Numbered from the stretch's first letter, positions 7,857 through 16,257 are shown. The stretch: 64,000 nt of DNA from CAWAPS01 sp963783945 (GCA_963783945.1 CAWAPS010000002.1:806001-870000), one strand, 5' to 3'. The notes: generated from the letters alone by a model not told the origin. Program-made: numbers and translations.

Positions 7857-8639
7857 TCACAACCCTTTGAGCCAGCTGTCGACCAGAGCGTTGAACTCGA
7901 CAGGTCGCTCCTGGTGCAGCCAGTGCCCCGCGCCTTCCCAAGCGACCACACGAGACCGCTCGTCGTGGAGCAGCGGCTGCTCGAGCGGCGCCCGGCCGGG
8001 ATCAGCGTAGAAGACGAGCACCGGGCAGCGGCGACGTGAGAGGTACTCGACACTGTGCGAGTAGAGGGTCATATTGCCCAGCTGGCTCTCGAGAGCCTGG
8101 CGCAGGACGTGCGCGGGCGTCGATAGGGCCCGGCGTAGGTGCCAGGTGTAGAGGGCGGCAGGCAGGGCTGGCGACTCGAACGCTTGGAAGATCTGCTGGA
8201 CGACAGGGAGCGGATCGGTCGACCTGACTGCCTCCAACAGTTGGCTGGTGTGGACGGCGATCTCGTCAGGGATGAGGTAAGCCGGGTCGACGCAAACCAG
8301 CGCGCTGACCAGGTCCGGGTGCTCGACGGCCAAGGCGCTGACCACGGACGCGCCGAGAGAGTGACCCACAGCCACCACCGGACCGGTCGACAGACGGCGG
8401 AGCAGGTCGGCGAGATCGCCGGCCAGGTCCACCGCGCCGTATCCCGTGTCCGGCGCGCTCGAGTGCCCGTGACCTCGCAGGTCGACGGCTATGGAGCGCC
8501 GGCCTTGGCTGAAGTGCGCGAGCTGCCAGATCCAGTCGTTGGAGTCACAGGCGAACCCGTGGACGAAGATGGCGGCCGGCTCGCCTGGACCTTCGTCGGT
8601 GTAAAACAGCTGGGTAGGACCGAGATCGGCGAACGCCAT
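7857..8639 (-). CDS. Alpha/beta hydrolase
   Basis: 260-residue alpha/beta-hydrolase-fold enzyme. It shows the oxyanion segment FVHGFACDSNDW, DLRGHGHS, the nucleophile elbow GHSLGAS (Ser near residue 94), an acid in VLVFYADPG and the catalytic His in GAGHWLHQERP. The overall pattern is that of esterases, epoxide hydrolases and C-C hydrolases such as MhpC/BphD. It lies on the same strand as the DUF1214 gene but 130 bp upstream. A short ORF (8643-8765) ends directly before its start. Confidence 0.9.
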   Translation of the reverse strand: MAFADLGPTQLFYTDEGPGEPAAIFVHGFACDSNDWIWQLAHFSQGRRSIAVDLRGHGHSSAPDTGYGAVDLAGDLADLLRRLSTGPVVAVGHSLGASVVSALAVEHPDLVSALVCVDPAYLIPDEIAVHTSQLLEAVRSTDPLPVVQQIFQAFESPALPAALYTWHLRRALSTPAHVLRQALESQLGNMTLYSHSVEYLSRRRCPVLVFYADPGRAPLEQPLLHDERSRVVAWEGAGHWLHQERPVEFNALVDSWLKGL

Positions 8640-8642
8640 TCC

Positions 8643-8765
8643 CTACACCGACCGGAAAGCGGTGCAGCCGGCAGAGGGGATTACGTCTCGTCGTTGCCGG
8701 TAGTCCAGCCGTCCTGCGGCGTAGGTCATGTATTTCCGCATCTTGGCGAGCCGCCGCCGATCCAT
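8643..8765 (-). CDS. Possible 40-residue basic small ORF ahead of the hydrolase
   Basis: ATG at 8765 has a G-rich run (GGGGGGG) 6 nt upstream; the product is Arg/Lys-rich (starts MDRRRLAKMRKYMTYAAGR) and its TAG stop stands 3 nt before the hydrolase ATG, so it could be a coupled leader or small protein. There is no homology evidence. Confidence 0.25.
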   Translation of the reverse strand: MDRRRLAKMRKYMTYAAGRLDYRQRRDVIPSAGCTAFRSV

Positions 8766-8910
8766 TCCCAACCCCCCCTTTTGGTCGTTGTGTCAAGGTA
8801 ACAGACCGACTGGCGAGTACGCCCAACCAGTTCTCCCGCCGGCGACAAGGAAGGGCCGGAGCGGTAGAGTCGGCTCCTGCCACGGTTACCGGGTAGGTAC
8901 CGCGGGGAGG

Positions 8911-10296
8911 ATGACTGCTGTGGCTACGGCGCATACGGCTGAACTTGGCGGCGGCACCCGGTCAGGGGTGCCCGACGGCTTGGTTGCGGTGGTCAAGCGG
9001 GAGTGCCCGACCTGTGTGATGGTGGCCCCGGTCCTTGCCACCCTGTCCGCCCACCCCGGCCTGACCATTGTGAGCCAGGACGACCCGTCGTTTCCGTCGG
9101 AAGCTGTGGTTGACGACACCGCCCTCGATCTGTCGTGGCGGCTGGGCATCGAGACGGTTCCTACCTTGCTGCGTTGGGAGGACGGTCGGGAGGCGGGGCG
9201 GGCGGTCGGATGGGACCGCGAGCAGTGGGAGGCGCTCAGCGGCGTAAGCGGACTCGGTCCCGGACTTCCCGACCATCGGCCGGGCTGCGGATCGCGGACG
9301 GTCGAACCGATGGTGGCGGAGCTGCTCGACGTCCGCTACCGGGGTCATCTCATGCGCTCCCGCCGGGTGGAGTTCTCCCCGCTCGAAGACGAGTTCGAGG
9401 CCATGTGGGAGCGGGGGTGGACCGACGGACTTCCCGTGGTGCCTCCAACTGAATCGCGGGTGTTGGCCATGCTTGATGCCACAGGTCGCTCACCCGAGGA
9501 GGTCGTGGCCGTCGTTCCCCCGAACCTCGTCCCCGTTACGGTGGAGAAGGTCGCCATAAACGCGGTTATGGCCGGATGCCGGCCCGAGTACCTGCCGGTG
9601 GTTCTGGCTGCGGTGGAGGCCGCCTGCAGCGAGGCCTTCAACCTGCACGGCGTGTTGGCCACCACCTGGTCAGTTGGACCGGTGGTCATAGTCAACGGGC
9701 CGGTCGCCAAAGCCATCGGGATCAACAGCGGGGTCAATGTACTCGGGCAGGGGAGCCGGGCAAACTCCACCATCGGCCGGGCCCTACAGCTGCTCGTGCG
9801 CAATGTCGGCGGAGGCCGTCCCGGCGGGGTGGATCGAGCCACTCTTGGCAATCCGGGCAAAGTCGGGCTGTGCTTCGCCGAGGACGAGGACGGGTCTCCA
9901 TGGGAGCCCCTTTCCGTGGCTCGGGGCCAGGCGCCTGGCACCTCGTGCGTAACCGTTGTCGCCGGGGGAGGCATGCGCTCAGTTGGCGATCAGTTGTCCC
10001 GCGCTCCCGAGTCACTGACCGAGAGCATGGCGAAGACTCTGCGATCCCAGGATACGTTGCTGATTGTTTCTCCTGATCACGGCCGGGTGTTCCGGGAGGC
10101 GGGCTGGTCCCGATCCCGGCTCGAGGCCGCTCTAAACGGTTTGTCCCCCGGTGGTTCATCGTCCCCCGGCTCGAGGATCATCGAGCTGCTCATCGTCTAC
10201 GCTGGAGGCGGTGCCGGATTGTTTTCCGGGGTAATAGAGGGATGGGTTGGGGGTGCCGAGGGAAGCATCCCGGTGACGGTGGAGGTTGGGTTATGA
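8911..10296 (+). CDS. Thioredoxin-domain protein paired with the UGSC selenoprotein
   Basis: 461-residue protein. Residues ~25-100 form a thioredoxin-like domain with the redox motif ECPTC (Cys32 and Cys35) and the cis-Pro segment ETVPTLLRW. Residues ~135-461 form a second conserved domain beginning VEFSPLEDEFEAMWERGWTD and rich in glycine (NGPVAKAIGINSGVNVLGQG). That pairing accompanies UGSC-family (seleno)proteins, in my recollection of the family. The ATG at 8911 is preceded by GGGGAGG. The stop overlaps the ATG of the selenoprotein gene by ATGA, so the two are translationally coupled and likely act together, the CxxC domain possibly as reductant. Substrate unknown. Cytoplasmic: no signal peptide. 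Confidence 0.75.
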   Translation: MTAVATAHTAELGGGTRSGVPDGLVAVVKRECPTCVMVAPVLATLSAHPGLTIVSQDDPSFPSEAVVDDTALDLSWRLGIETVPTLLRWEDGREAGRAVGWDREQWEALSGVSGLGPGLPDHRPGCGSRTVEPMVAELLDVRYRGHLMRSRRVEFSPLEDEFEAMWERGWTDGLPVVPPTESRVLAMLDATGRSPEEVVAVVPPNLVPVTVEKVAINAVMAGCRPEYLPVVLAAVEAACSEAFNLHGVLATTWSVGPVVIVNGPVAKAIGINSGVNVLGQGSRANSTIGRALQLLVRNVGGGRPGGVDRATLGNPGKVGLCFAEDEDGSPWEPLSVARGQAPGTSCVTVVAGGGMRSVGDQLSRAPESLTESMAKTLRSQDTLLIVSPDHGRVFREAGWSRSRLEAALNGLSPGGSSSPGSRIIELLIVYAGGGAGLFSGVIEGWVGGAEGSIPVTVEVGL

Positions 10297-10865
10297 GTGC
10301 AGGTCCAACGTTTCAGCCGGCTCCAAGGCCAGCCGTGCTCGATCCGACGGCCGAGCGGACAACTGCGACACGGCAGCGGCGATTGAGGCCCGAGTCTCTG
10401 GACGGGCTAACCGTAGGACTGCTCGATATCTCCAAACCTCGCGGCGACGTATTTCTCGACCAGGTCGCGCAGCGCCTCACAGAACACGGGTGGAAGGTCG
10501 CTCGCTACGCCAAGCCCACATTCACGAAGCCGGCCCCCATTGATCTCCGGCACGAGATCGCCATGCACTGTGACGTGGTGATCGAAGCCCTCGCCGATTG
10601 AGGGAGCTGCACGTCGTGCAGTGTGCACGACATCGCTGATCTCGAATCCCGGGGTCTCCCGGGCGTATTTGCCGCCTCACGGGAGTTCGTCGTCGCCGCG
10701 GCCGCTCAGTCCGACGCCCTCGGCTTCCCGGCCGCCGTGGTGTTCGTTGACCACCCCATCCAGGACCGCACCGACGAGGAGATGCGAGCCCTTGCGGATG
10801 CCGCCCTACCTGCGTTGATTGATGCCATCACCCGTTCGTCAACTCCGCCTGCACCGGACCGATGA
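10293..10865 (+). CDS. UGSC family selenoprotein (in-frame UGA = Sec)
   Basis: The frame from ATG 10293 runs to a TGA at 10599-10601 after ...VVIEALAD and continues without interruption as GSCTSCSVHDIADLE... to a TGA at 10863. Read with Sec at residue 103, the product is 190 residues and has the U-G-S-C motif that names the UGSC family, followed by a second Cys three residues on. The fold resembles an amino-acid-racemase or UGSC-like alpha/beta domain: first strand GLTVGLLDISKPRGDVFLD, and FPAAVVFVDHP near the end. The ATGA overlap with the thioredoxin partner fixes the start. A SECIS-like hairpin follows the UGA, and a tRNA-Sec gene begins 2 bp beyond the stop on the other strand. A plain gene caller would report a 102-residue truncated protein. 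Confidence 0.9.
10607..10631 (+). promoter_or_regulatory. Bacterial SECIS-like hairpin after the UGSC UGA
   Basis: GTCGTGCA (10613-10620), loop GTG, TGCACGAC (10624-10631) is a perfect 8-bp stem whose apical loop lies 20-22 nt after the UGA, close to the distance seen in known bacterial SECIS elements, with G and U in the loop. An alternative 6-bp hairpin, CTGCAC-GTC-GTGCAG (10607-10621), overlaps it. SelB (51975) would bind here. Confidence 0.65.
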
Positions 10866-10866
10866 A

Positions 10867-10962
10867 TGGCGGAGGTGGACGGGAATCCAACCCGCCGCTG
10901 TAGGGTCACCACAGCCGACCGCTTTGAAGGCGGCGGAGTCCACCAGGCACTCGGACACCTCC
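10867..10962 (-). tRNA. selC: tRNA-Sec (anticodon UCA), copy 1
   Basis: 96 nt including the encoded CCA. It begins GGAGGTGTCC and ends CACCTCC-G-CCA, so seven acceptor pairs are perfect. The anticodon loop CTTCAAA gives UCA (10925-10927 on the plus strand) in a closed CCGC/GCGG stem. The long variable arm GCTGTGG/CTACAGC is characteristic of tRNA-Sec. The T loop reads TTGGATT, not TTCGATT as in copy 2, so the nearly universal C56 is replaced by G; this may weaken the elbow. A -10-like TAAACT lies 8 nt upstream. Confidence 0.88.
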
Positions 10963-10970
10963 GTGCCGAA

Positions 10971-10976
10971 AGTTTA
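10971..10976 (-). promoter_or_regulatory. -10 box of tRNA-Sec copy 1
   Basis: TAAACT on the minus strand, separated by 8 nt from the tRNA 5' end. Copy 2 has TATGCT at the same 8-nt spacing. No good -35 is visible. The rest of 10977-11223 holds an inverted repeat, GAGCGTCCTC/GAGACGCTC-like, and the AT-richer leader of the monooxygenase gene. Confidence 0.4.
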
Positions 10977-11223
10977 GCGGGCACCCGCCTCCTCGTTGGG
11001 AGGAGCGTCCTCGAGAGGTTGAGACGCTCGGAACCCGCCTGCCATACTGACCGACCTTCAAATCGACCCCTCCGGAAAGTTGACGCTTCAACGTGAGCTC
11101 TGGTATGAAATCATCGAGCGAGCGTTGGAATTCCCGGCCTCATAAATGATTTTTCCAGATATTCTCTGATATCTCTTTTTCGTACGTCGATAAATTCCGG
11201 CAGCTCTTGCCGCGCAGGAACGG

Positions 11224-13194
11224 GTGACCTTGAACACAGTAGAAACACAGCATCAGTCGGGCAGGCGCACCGATGTCGATTTGGATTTCTTACGGAGGGC
11301 CGTGGAGGAGGCGGAGCCGAATGCTCTGCGCTTGGCTCTCTATCAGGCCACAGGTGACAAGGAGTTGCTCGAGTTCGAGCTGATCACCGAGGTTCTGCAC
11401 AAGGGTCACCTGACCAGGCGGACCAAGTTGAACATCGCGGAAAAGGATCGGCCCACGCTGAGGGAGAAGGCGGTCCAGTTTCTTGCCGAGCACGCCGAAG
11501 GCTTCGAGGAGACTGTTCCCTCCGATAGCGAGCTCCGATCGTTGATAGAGCTCGCCGTCGGTAAGGAAATCTCGGACGAGAGCTTCCCGGAGCTCAAGGC
11601 CGCCGCCAGCTTCGACGACTTCCCCCTGTTCTTCGCGGGATGGAAGGACGGGAAGAAGCCGGAGCTCCCGCCAGATTTTAACGTAGTCGTCATCGGGTCC
11701 GGCCACAGCGGCCTGACCATGGCCGTTCAGTTGGGTCAGCTCGAGATTCCCTACGTGGTCTACGAGCGCCAGCCCGAGTTGAGCGGGGTGTGGAGCGTCA
11801 ACCGGTATCCGGACATCCGGGTCGACACGATGAGCACGATGTACCAGTTGGGCTTCGTGAAGCGCTATCCGTGGACCGAGTACTTCGCCCGGGGTCCGGA
11901 GGTGCGTCAGTACATGACCGACACCGCCCGCCATTTCGGCGTGTACGACCATATTCGCTTCGGACATGACGTCAGGTCGATGACCTTCGACGAACAGACG
12001 TCGCAATGGGAGCTCGAGATCGCCCACGGTGACGAGATCATCCATACCTCAGCGGCGATCGTCGTGGCCGCCACCGGGTTGTTCTTGACCCCGAAGACAC
12101 TCGACGTCGAGGGGATCGACGATTTCGAGGCAGACGTGCTACACACCACGCGCTGGCCTGACGGCTACTCCCTCGAGGGGAAGTCGGTCGCGGTGATCGG
12201 CAACGGGTCGACCGGAGTGCAGCTGCTGTCGAGGATCGCAAAAGAGGCGGCTCAGGTATACGTGTATGTGCGCACCCCGCAGTGGATCACCCCGCAGATC
12301 TACTACGGCGATCCCATTGTGCCCGAGTTCCAGTGGCTCTTGAAGAACATGCCGTACTACTGGAACTGGGACAGGTTCGCGTGGACAACCCACACCGACA
12401 ACACGGCCGCCGCCCTGTTCGTACCCGATCCCGAATGGAAAGCAAAGGGCGGTTACTTCAGCGAGACCAACGACGAGCTACGTACCCGGTTGACCCAGTA
12501 CATCAAGGACCAGACCGGTCACCGCGAAGAGCTCTACGACCGACTGATCCCCCCCTACCCGCCGTGGGCCCGCCGGATGATCGTTGACAACAACTGGTAC
12601 AAGACCCTGACCGAGGACCACGTCGAGCTGGTCACCGACCCGATCGATCACGTCGCCACCGATTCCATCGTCACCGCCGACGGCCGGCGCCGCCAGGTCG
12701 ACCTCATAATCACCGCCTCCGGCTTCGACGTGACCAAATTCCTGTTCCCGATCGAGGTCCGGGGCCGCCACGGAGTCACCCTCGAAGAGAAATGGGAAGC
12801 CGACGGGGCCGGACCACGCGCCTACTGGAGCATGACCGTCCCGGGGTTCCCCAATCTGTTCATCATGTACGGCCCCAACTCCCAGGGCGGCGCCGGCGGC
12901 GGGATCTCGGGCATGATCCAGCTGTGGGCCACCTACGCCGCCGGGCTGTGCGTCCAGCTGATCGAGAAGGGTAACGGCTGCAAGCAACTCGACGTAAAAG
13001 AGGACGTCTTCGAGGAACACAACCGGATCCTCGACGGCCGCACCTCGCAGATGATCTGGCTTGACCCCGACTCCAAAGACAAGAACTACTACGTCAGCAA
13101 CGACCGGGTCGTGGCCATGAACGCCTGGGCCCCGACCGAACACTGGGACGCCATGGTCAATCCCAACCTCGACCGGGACTACCACGTCACCTGA
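11224..13194 (+). CDS. Flavin-containing Baeyer-Villiger-type monooxygenase
   Basis: 656-residue FAD/NADPH-dependent monooxygenase. It has an N-terminal helical extension of about 145 residues typical of the long BVMO group. The FAD site follows (VVVIGSGHSGL, ~155-165), then YPDIRVDTMS, HTTRWP, and the NADPH site VAVIGNGSTG near 322. The ITASGFDV segment and GPNSQGGAGGG near the C-terminus also fit cyclohexanone/hydroxyacetophenone-type enzymes, which insert oxygen beside a ketone to make an ester or lactone. The GTG at 11224 has AGGAAC upstream. Monocistronic; convergent with the VOC gene beyond. The alpha/beta hydrolases in the window could open the ester product. Confidence 0.92.
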   Translation: MTLNTVETQHQSGRRTDVDLDFLRRAVEEAEPNALRLALYQATGDKELLEFELITEVLHKGHLTRRTKLNIAEKDRPTLREKAVQFLAEHAEGFEETVPSDSELRSLIELAVGKEISDESFPELKAAASFDDFPLFFAGWKDGKKPELPPDFNVVVIGSGHSGLTMAVQLGQLEIPYVVYERQPELSGVWSVNRYPDIRVDTMSTMYQLGFVKRYPWTEYFARGPEVRQYMTDTARHFGVYDHIRFGHDVRSMTFDEQTSQWELEIAHGDEIIHTSAAIVVAATGLFLTPKTLDVEGIDDFEADVLHTTRWPDGYSLEGKSVAVIGNGSTGVQLLSRIAKEAAQVYVYVRTPQWITPQIYYGDPIVPEFQWLLKNMPYYWNWDRFAWTTHTDNTAAALFVPDPEWKAKGGYFSETNDELRTRLTQYIKDQTGHREELYDRLIPPYPPWARRMIVDNNWYKTLTEDHVELVTDPIDHVATDSIVTADGRRRQVDLIITASGFDVTKFLFPIEVRGRHGVTLEEKWEADGAGPRAYWSMTVPGFPNLFIMYGPNSQGGAGGGISGMIQLWATYAAGLCVQLIEKGNGCKQLDVKEDVFEEHNRILDGRTSQMIWLDPDSKDKNYYVSNDRVVAMNAWAPTEHWDAMVNPNLDRDYHVT

Positions 13195-13334
13195 ACAGGT
13201 TCGGGGGGTTACCTGGGGCAAACGACGCTGCTGGCCGGGGTCGGTTAGGCGCCGCCTATGGCGCCGGCCCGTTTAGCCGTCTCCTCCGGAGGCGCCCATT
13301 GACAGCCTGGGTGCCGGCTCCCGAGCCCGCAGTG

Positions 13335-13859
13335 TCAACCCCGGATGCGGATCGGGTCGCTTCCGTCCCAGTCCTTGGCGGTTTCGGCGATCAGCTCGAA
13401 GAAGGCCTGCTTACCCGGAGTCAACTCGGAGAGCTCGATAGTGGAGCCGGGATGGCCGCCGGCGTCGTAGTAGGCCATCCGGGAACCTTTGCCCACGCCG
13501 GACTGGATAACCGTCAGGCCCGCGTCGTCGAGCCGTTTGCGGTCGGAATCGAAGTCCCACGTGTAATAGCCGATGTGTTCCATACCCTCGCCGAACTCGG
13601 ACAGGAACCGGGTATAGGGCGTGTCGGCGTCGTTGTGTTGCTGGATCAGCTCGATCTGCAACCCGCCCGTCATCGCCAGGGCCACGCTCATCTCGATCGT
13701 CGCCGGCTGGCCCCAGGCCTCGTAGTTCTCGAGCCGGGCGTCCTCGACCAGGAAGAACGGGCCCACTCCAAGGACCTCGGTCCAGTATCCGATGGATCGA
13801 CGCAGGTCTCGTACCACGTAGCCGTTCTGCAAGGGCCTGGCGCCCATGAGCCGGCTCAC
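13335..13859 (-). CDS. VOC family (glyoxalase-like) protein
   Basis: 174-residue single-chain VOC protein. It opens LQNGYVVRDLRRSIGYWTEVLGVGPFFLV, the usual first strand and helix, and carries LQIELIQQHND and HIGYYTWDFDSDRKRL, which resemble methylmalonyl-CoA epimerase-like or lyase-like VOC members. The GTG start overlaps the stop of the TauD gene (GTGA), showing coupling; an internal ATG at 13847 is an alternative. It is the last gene of the operon running from 15850 to 13335. Confidence 0.85.
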   Translation of the reverse strand: MSRLMGARPLQNGYVVRDLRRSIGYWTEVLGVGPFFLVEDARLENYEAWGQPATIEMSVALAMTGGLQIELIQQHNDADTPYTRFLSEFGEGMEHIGYYTWDFDSDRKRLDDAGLTVIQSGVGKGSRMAYYDAGGHPGSTIELSELTPGKQAFFELIAETAKDWDGSDPIRIRG

Positions 13860-14755
13860 GTTGCCGCCCCCGCAACGGCCTCGGACTGGATCGCCTCGTA
13901 GCGCACCACCGTGTCGACCCAGTCGATCACACCGTCGTCGGTGTACCAGCCGTCGAGCGACTGACGGCGCAGATGGCGCCGGGGGGCGCCCATCTCGGCC
14001 GGCCGGCAGTGCTGGAGCGCCAGATTATCCCAGATGATGACGTCGTCAGGTTCCCATTCATGGGTGTAGAGGTCGGCCTTCTCGTAAAGGAGGGAGAACA
14101 ATTCCTGCAGGAGCGCTTCGCCCTCGTCTCGGGGGAGCTCGACGATATGGCTGGTCTGGAGCTCATTGACGAGCAGTGTCTCCGGGCGGAGGTGGGGGGG
14201 CTGGTACACGATCGGGTGGACGTAGGTGACGTAGCGGCCGGGCGCCGCGTCCGCTGAGATTTCCTCCGCTCGCCAGCGCTTGTCGGTCCGCTCGACGTGG
14301 GAGTCCTTCATGTGCATGGCGTGCAGGGGTTGGATCCGGGCTCGCAGGGCCTCTGGCATGGTTTCGAGGACCCGTATGGCGTTTGTGAACACGGTCGGCA
14401 CCGACCTGGGGGCCAGCTCCTGGGCCCACAACGACGTGCCAATGCCGGGGTGGGGGCCGTAGGTTCCATCGTTGTGCCACAGCAGCCGGGTGGTACCGGT
14501 ACCGATCATGCGGTCCTCCCGGTTGGAGACGAAGGTCTCCTGCTTTCCGGTTGACTTCACGACGTGGACGGGGCCGAAGTACCCGACGAATCTGGTCTGA
14601 TCCTCGGCGGAGACGTCCTGGCCGCGCACGACGAGCAGGTGGTATTCGGTGAACAGCCGGCGAAGCTCCGCCACCTGCTCAGTCGGGCATGGACGCGTGA
14701 TGTCGAAGTCGACCAGTTGAGCGCCGAGTGCCTTGGACAGGGGTTCGACCCGCAT
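13856..14755 (-). CDS. TauD/TfdA family Fe(II)/2-oxoglutarate dioxygenase
   Basis: 299-residue non-heme iron dioxygenase. The facial triad is visible as WHNDGTY (His and Asp of HxD) and the distal His in IIWDNLALQHCRP. The Arg that binds 2-oxoglutarate is in RRHLRRQSLDGW. It opens LSKALGAQLVDFDITRP, as family members do. It hydroxylates a C-H bond while decarboxylating 2-oxoglutarate; family substrates include taurine, 2,4-D and alkyl sulfates, so a carboxylate or sulfonate substrate is likely but unproved. GGAGGGTCTGC precedes the ATG. Operon partners are the SnoaL tandem protein, a small ORF and the VOC protein. Confidence 0.92.
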   Translation of the reverse strand: MRVEPLSKALGAQLVDFDITRPCPTEQVAELRRLFTEYHLLVVRGQDVSAEDQTRFVGYFGPVHVVKSTGKQETFVSNREDRMIGTGTTRLLWHNDGTYGPHPGIGTSLWAQELAPRSVPTVFTNAIRVLETMPEALRARIQPLHAMHMKDSHVERTDKRWRAEEISADAAPGRYVTYVHPIVYQPPHLRPETLLVNELQTSHIVELPRDEGEALLQELFSLLYEKADLYTHEWEPDDVIIWDNLALQHCRPAEMGAPRRHLRRQSLDGWYTDDGVIDWVDTVVRYEAIQSEAVAGAAT

Positions 14756-14775
14756 GCAGACCCTCCATCGTCGAG

Positions 14776-15015
14776 TTACGGTTCGTGGGGCTCTCCGATG
14801 TTACGCCTCCCCCGGGCGGGGCGGCCGGAGGGAAATAGGTTGGGTCTCTCCTGGGCCGACAGGCGGGCCAAGCGCTCGAACGCCCCGACTCTCTCGGTGC
14901 GGCCGGCGGCGGCCTCCCGTACGGTCGTGCGCAGGGACTCGATGGTCGGCGCTTGCCTCGGGCGACGAACAGCCCTCCTGTGTCTGCCAGGTACCTGTGA
15001 CAACGCCCCCGTCAT
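14776..15015 (-). CDS. Small basic hypothetical protein (79 aa) in the TauD operon
   Basis: The ATG at 15015 stands 4 nt after the stop of the upstream SnoaL-tandem gene, and the TAA/TGA region ends 20 nt before the TauD start, so it fits exactly into the operon. The product has an amphipathic centre (TIESLRTTVREAAAGRTERV) flanked by Arg/Pro-rich ends. No family recognised. Operon geometry and helix-like composition argue for a real gene; lack of homology evidence keeps confidence moderate. Confidence 0.45.
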   Translation of the reverse strand: MTGALSQVPGRHRRAVRRPRQAPTIESLRTTVREAAAGRTERVGAFERLARLSAQERPNLFPSGRPARGRRNIGEPHEP

Positions 15016-15019
15016 GGCC

Positions 15020-15850
15020 TCAAGAGCGGTCCAGGGGTGGTTCGACGTCGTCGTAGACCCGGGCTGCGACCAGCAGCCCGTCCGGACCGCGCTCGAACAC
15101 CGCGATGCCCGCCTGGGGCGCCAGGTCGTAGCTGCCCCACCGGACGCAGTTGTATTCCAGGGCGCACCGCACGCCGTCGTCGGTGACTCTGCAGTACTGC
15201 AGGCCGATACCGCCGCCCCCGCTGAACCACTCGGAAAAGAACGCGTGCAGCTCCCGGCTGCCCCGGTGTGAGTAGTGCGGCCCGACGGGTTCGCGGAAAC
15301 ACCCGTCCGGCGCAAACGTTCGAACGATCGCGTCGGCGTCACCCGCTTCCAGAGCGGCCTGATAACGGCTGACCACGTCACCGGGATCGACGTACCGCGG
15401 CTCGAGTATGGGAGGTCTGATGTGGCGGTGTCCGTCGACCGGCCACTGACTGCAGTAAGTGCGGAACACCACCGACCGATCGTCGGGGGATTCGGCGACC
15501 ACCGCCAGCGGCCACTGTACGACCTCCCCGTCGAAGGCCAGGTGGGCCAGCAGCTCCACCACGGCTCGCCCGGTGACACACGTCGCCGCCACCTTCTCGG
15601 TGGTGGCGTGACGCTCGCCCAGCCAGGCCCGATTGCGGCTGACGAACCGCCGCAGCTGCCTGTGGCCGCGGACTTCTCCCGCCCGGGGGTCGTAGATCAC
15701 CACCTCACCCGGCCACACCGATTCCAGGGTGTGCGTGTCGCCCTTCTCCAGCGCGGTGAGGTACAGCGCGACCGGATCGGATTGGCCGGCAGCGCGAGTT
15801 TGCCGGCGCGCTAGCTCCACGGCAGAGACGAAGTCCGGAAACCACGGCAT
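15020..15850 (-). CDS. Tandem SnoaL/NTF2-like domain protein
   Basis: 276 residues with two NTF2-like domains. The first (~20-130) has VALYLTALEKGDTHTLESVW and YDPRAGEVRGHRQLRRF. The second (~160-270) has VVSRYQAALEAGDADAIVRTF, FREPVGPHYSHRGSRELHAF and a final strand VARVYDDVEPPL. Each half matches the 'YxxALxxGDxxxL...F' start of nuclear-transport-factor-2-like proteins, so this is an internal duplication. GGAGGGTGAG directly before the ATG at 15850 fixes the start; the longer open frame to 16033 is not used. First gene of an operon continuing to 13335. Confidence 0.8.
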   Translation of the reverse strand: MPWFPDFVSAVELARRQTRAAGQSDPVALYLTALEKGDTHTLESVWPGEVVIYDPRAGEVRGHRQLRRFVSRNRAWLGERHATTEKVAATCVTGRAVVELLAHLAFDGEVVQWPLAVVAESPDDRSVVFRTYCSQWPVDGHRHIRPPILEPRYVDPGDVVSRYQAALEAGDADAIVRTFAPDGCFREPVGPHYSHRGSRELHAFFSEWFSGGGGIGLQYCRVTDDGVRCALEYNCVRWGSYDLAPQAGIAVFERGPDGLLVAARVYDDVEPPLDRS

Positions 15851-16009
15851 CTCACCCTCCACGATCGGCCCTTGCCGGCCCCGCCGGCTGTTTGCAACCA
15901 CGATACGACCCGAGCCGGGAAGCCGCCCCGGGTCGATCTTCCTGATCGGTCGTCGAACCATTCGGTCCCGTCCGTACCTCGGTTCCTGGTCGTCGGGTCG
16001 GCATCGAAA

Positions 16010-16088
16010 CCCGTCCCGGGGTTTGCCCGGCACCAGCCCGTCCCGGGTTTTGCCGGCACCAGCCCGTCCCGGGTTTCGCCGGCACCAG
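16010..16088. repeat. Three-copy 26-27 bp tandem repeat
   Basis: Units 16010-16036, 16037-16062 and 16063-16088 each read CCCGTCCCGGGGTTT or a one-base variant followed by GCCGGCACCAG. The copies differ at one or two positions only, so the expansion is recent or maintained. It includes self-complementary CCCGGG and GCCGGC cores. Confidence 0.9.
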
Positions 16089-16134
16089 CCGGGGTCACCC
16101 GGATCGACCTGATCGGGTTGCCCCTTACGCCGTC

Positions 16135-16257
16135 GACCACAACGCGGCGAGCACCCGTGAGTTAACTGGACTAGGTGACGCGAACTGGTTACGTGGTGAC
16201 CCTGTTCGCGACGAGCGCCGGGATGCCGGGGCAGGTGCTCGCCGCGAAGTGGTTATC
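16135..16257. repeat. Dispersed palindromic element, group A
   Basis: Three ~22-bp units sharing the core ACCAC-NN-CGCGRCGAGYRCC. They are 16135-16155 (plus, GACCACAACGCGGCGAGCAC), 16198-16219 (plus, with TTCGCGACGAGCGCC) and 16234-16257 (minus; reverse complement AACCACTTCGCGGCGAGCAC). The last two form an inverted pair with a 14-bp centre. The same unit recurs at 28965-29086. Confidence 0.7.

Noticed and set aside
6548..7870. 440-codon open frame on the plus strand
   Set aside because: It is antisense to the DUF1214-type gene, whose protein has a clear family pattern; the frame is open only because of high GC.
16010..16088. CRISPR-like repeat array
   Set aside because: The three units are contiguous, with no unique spacers.
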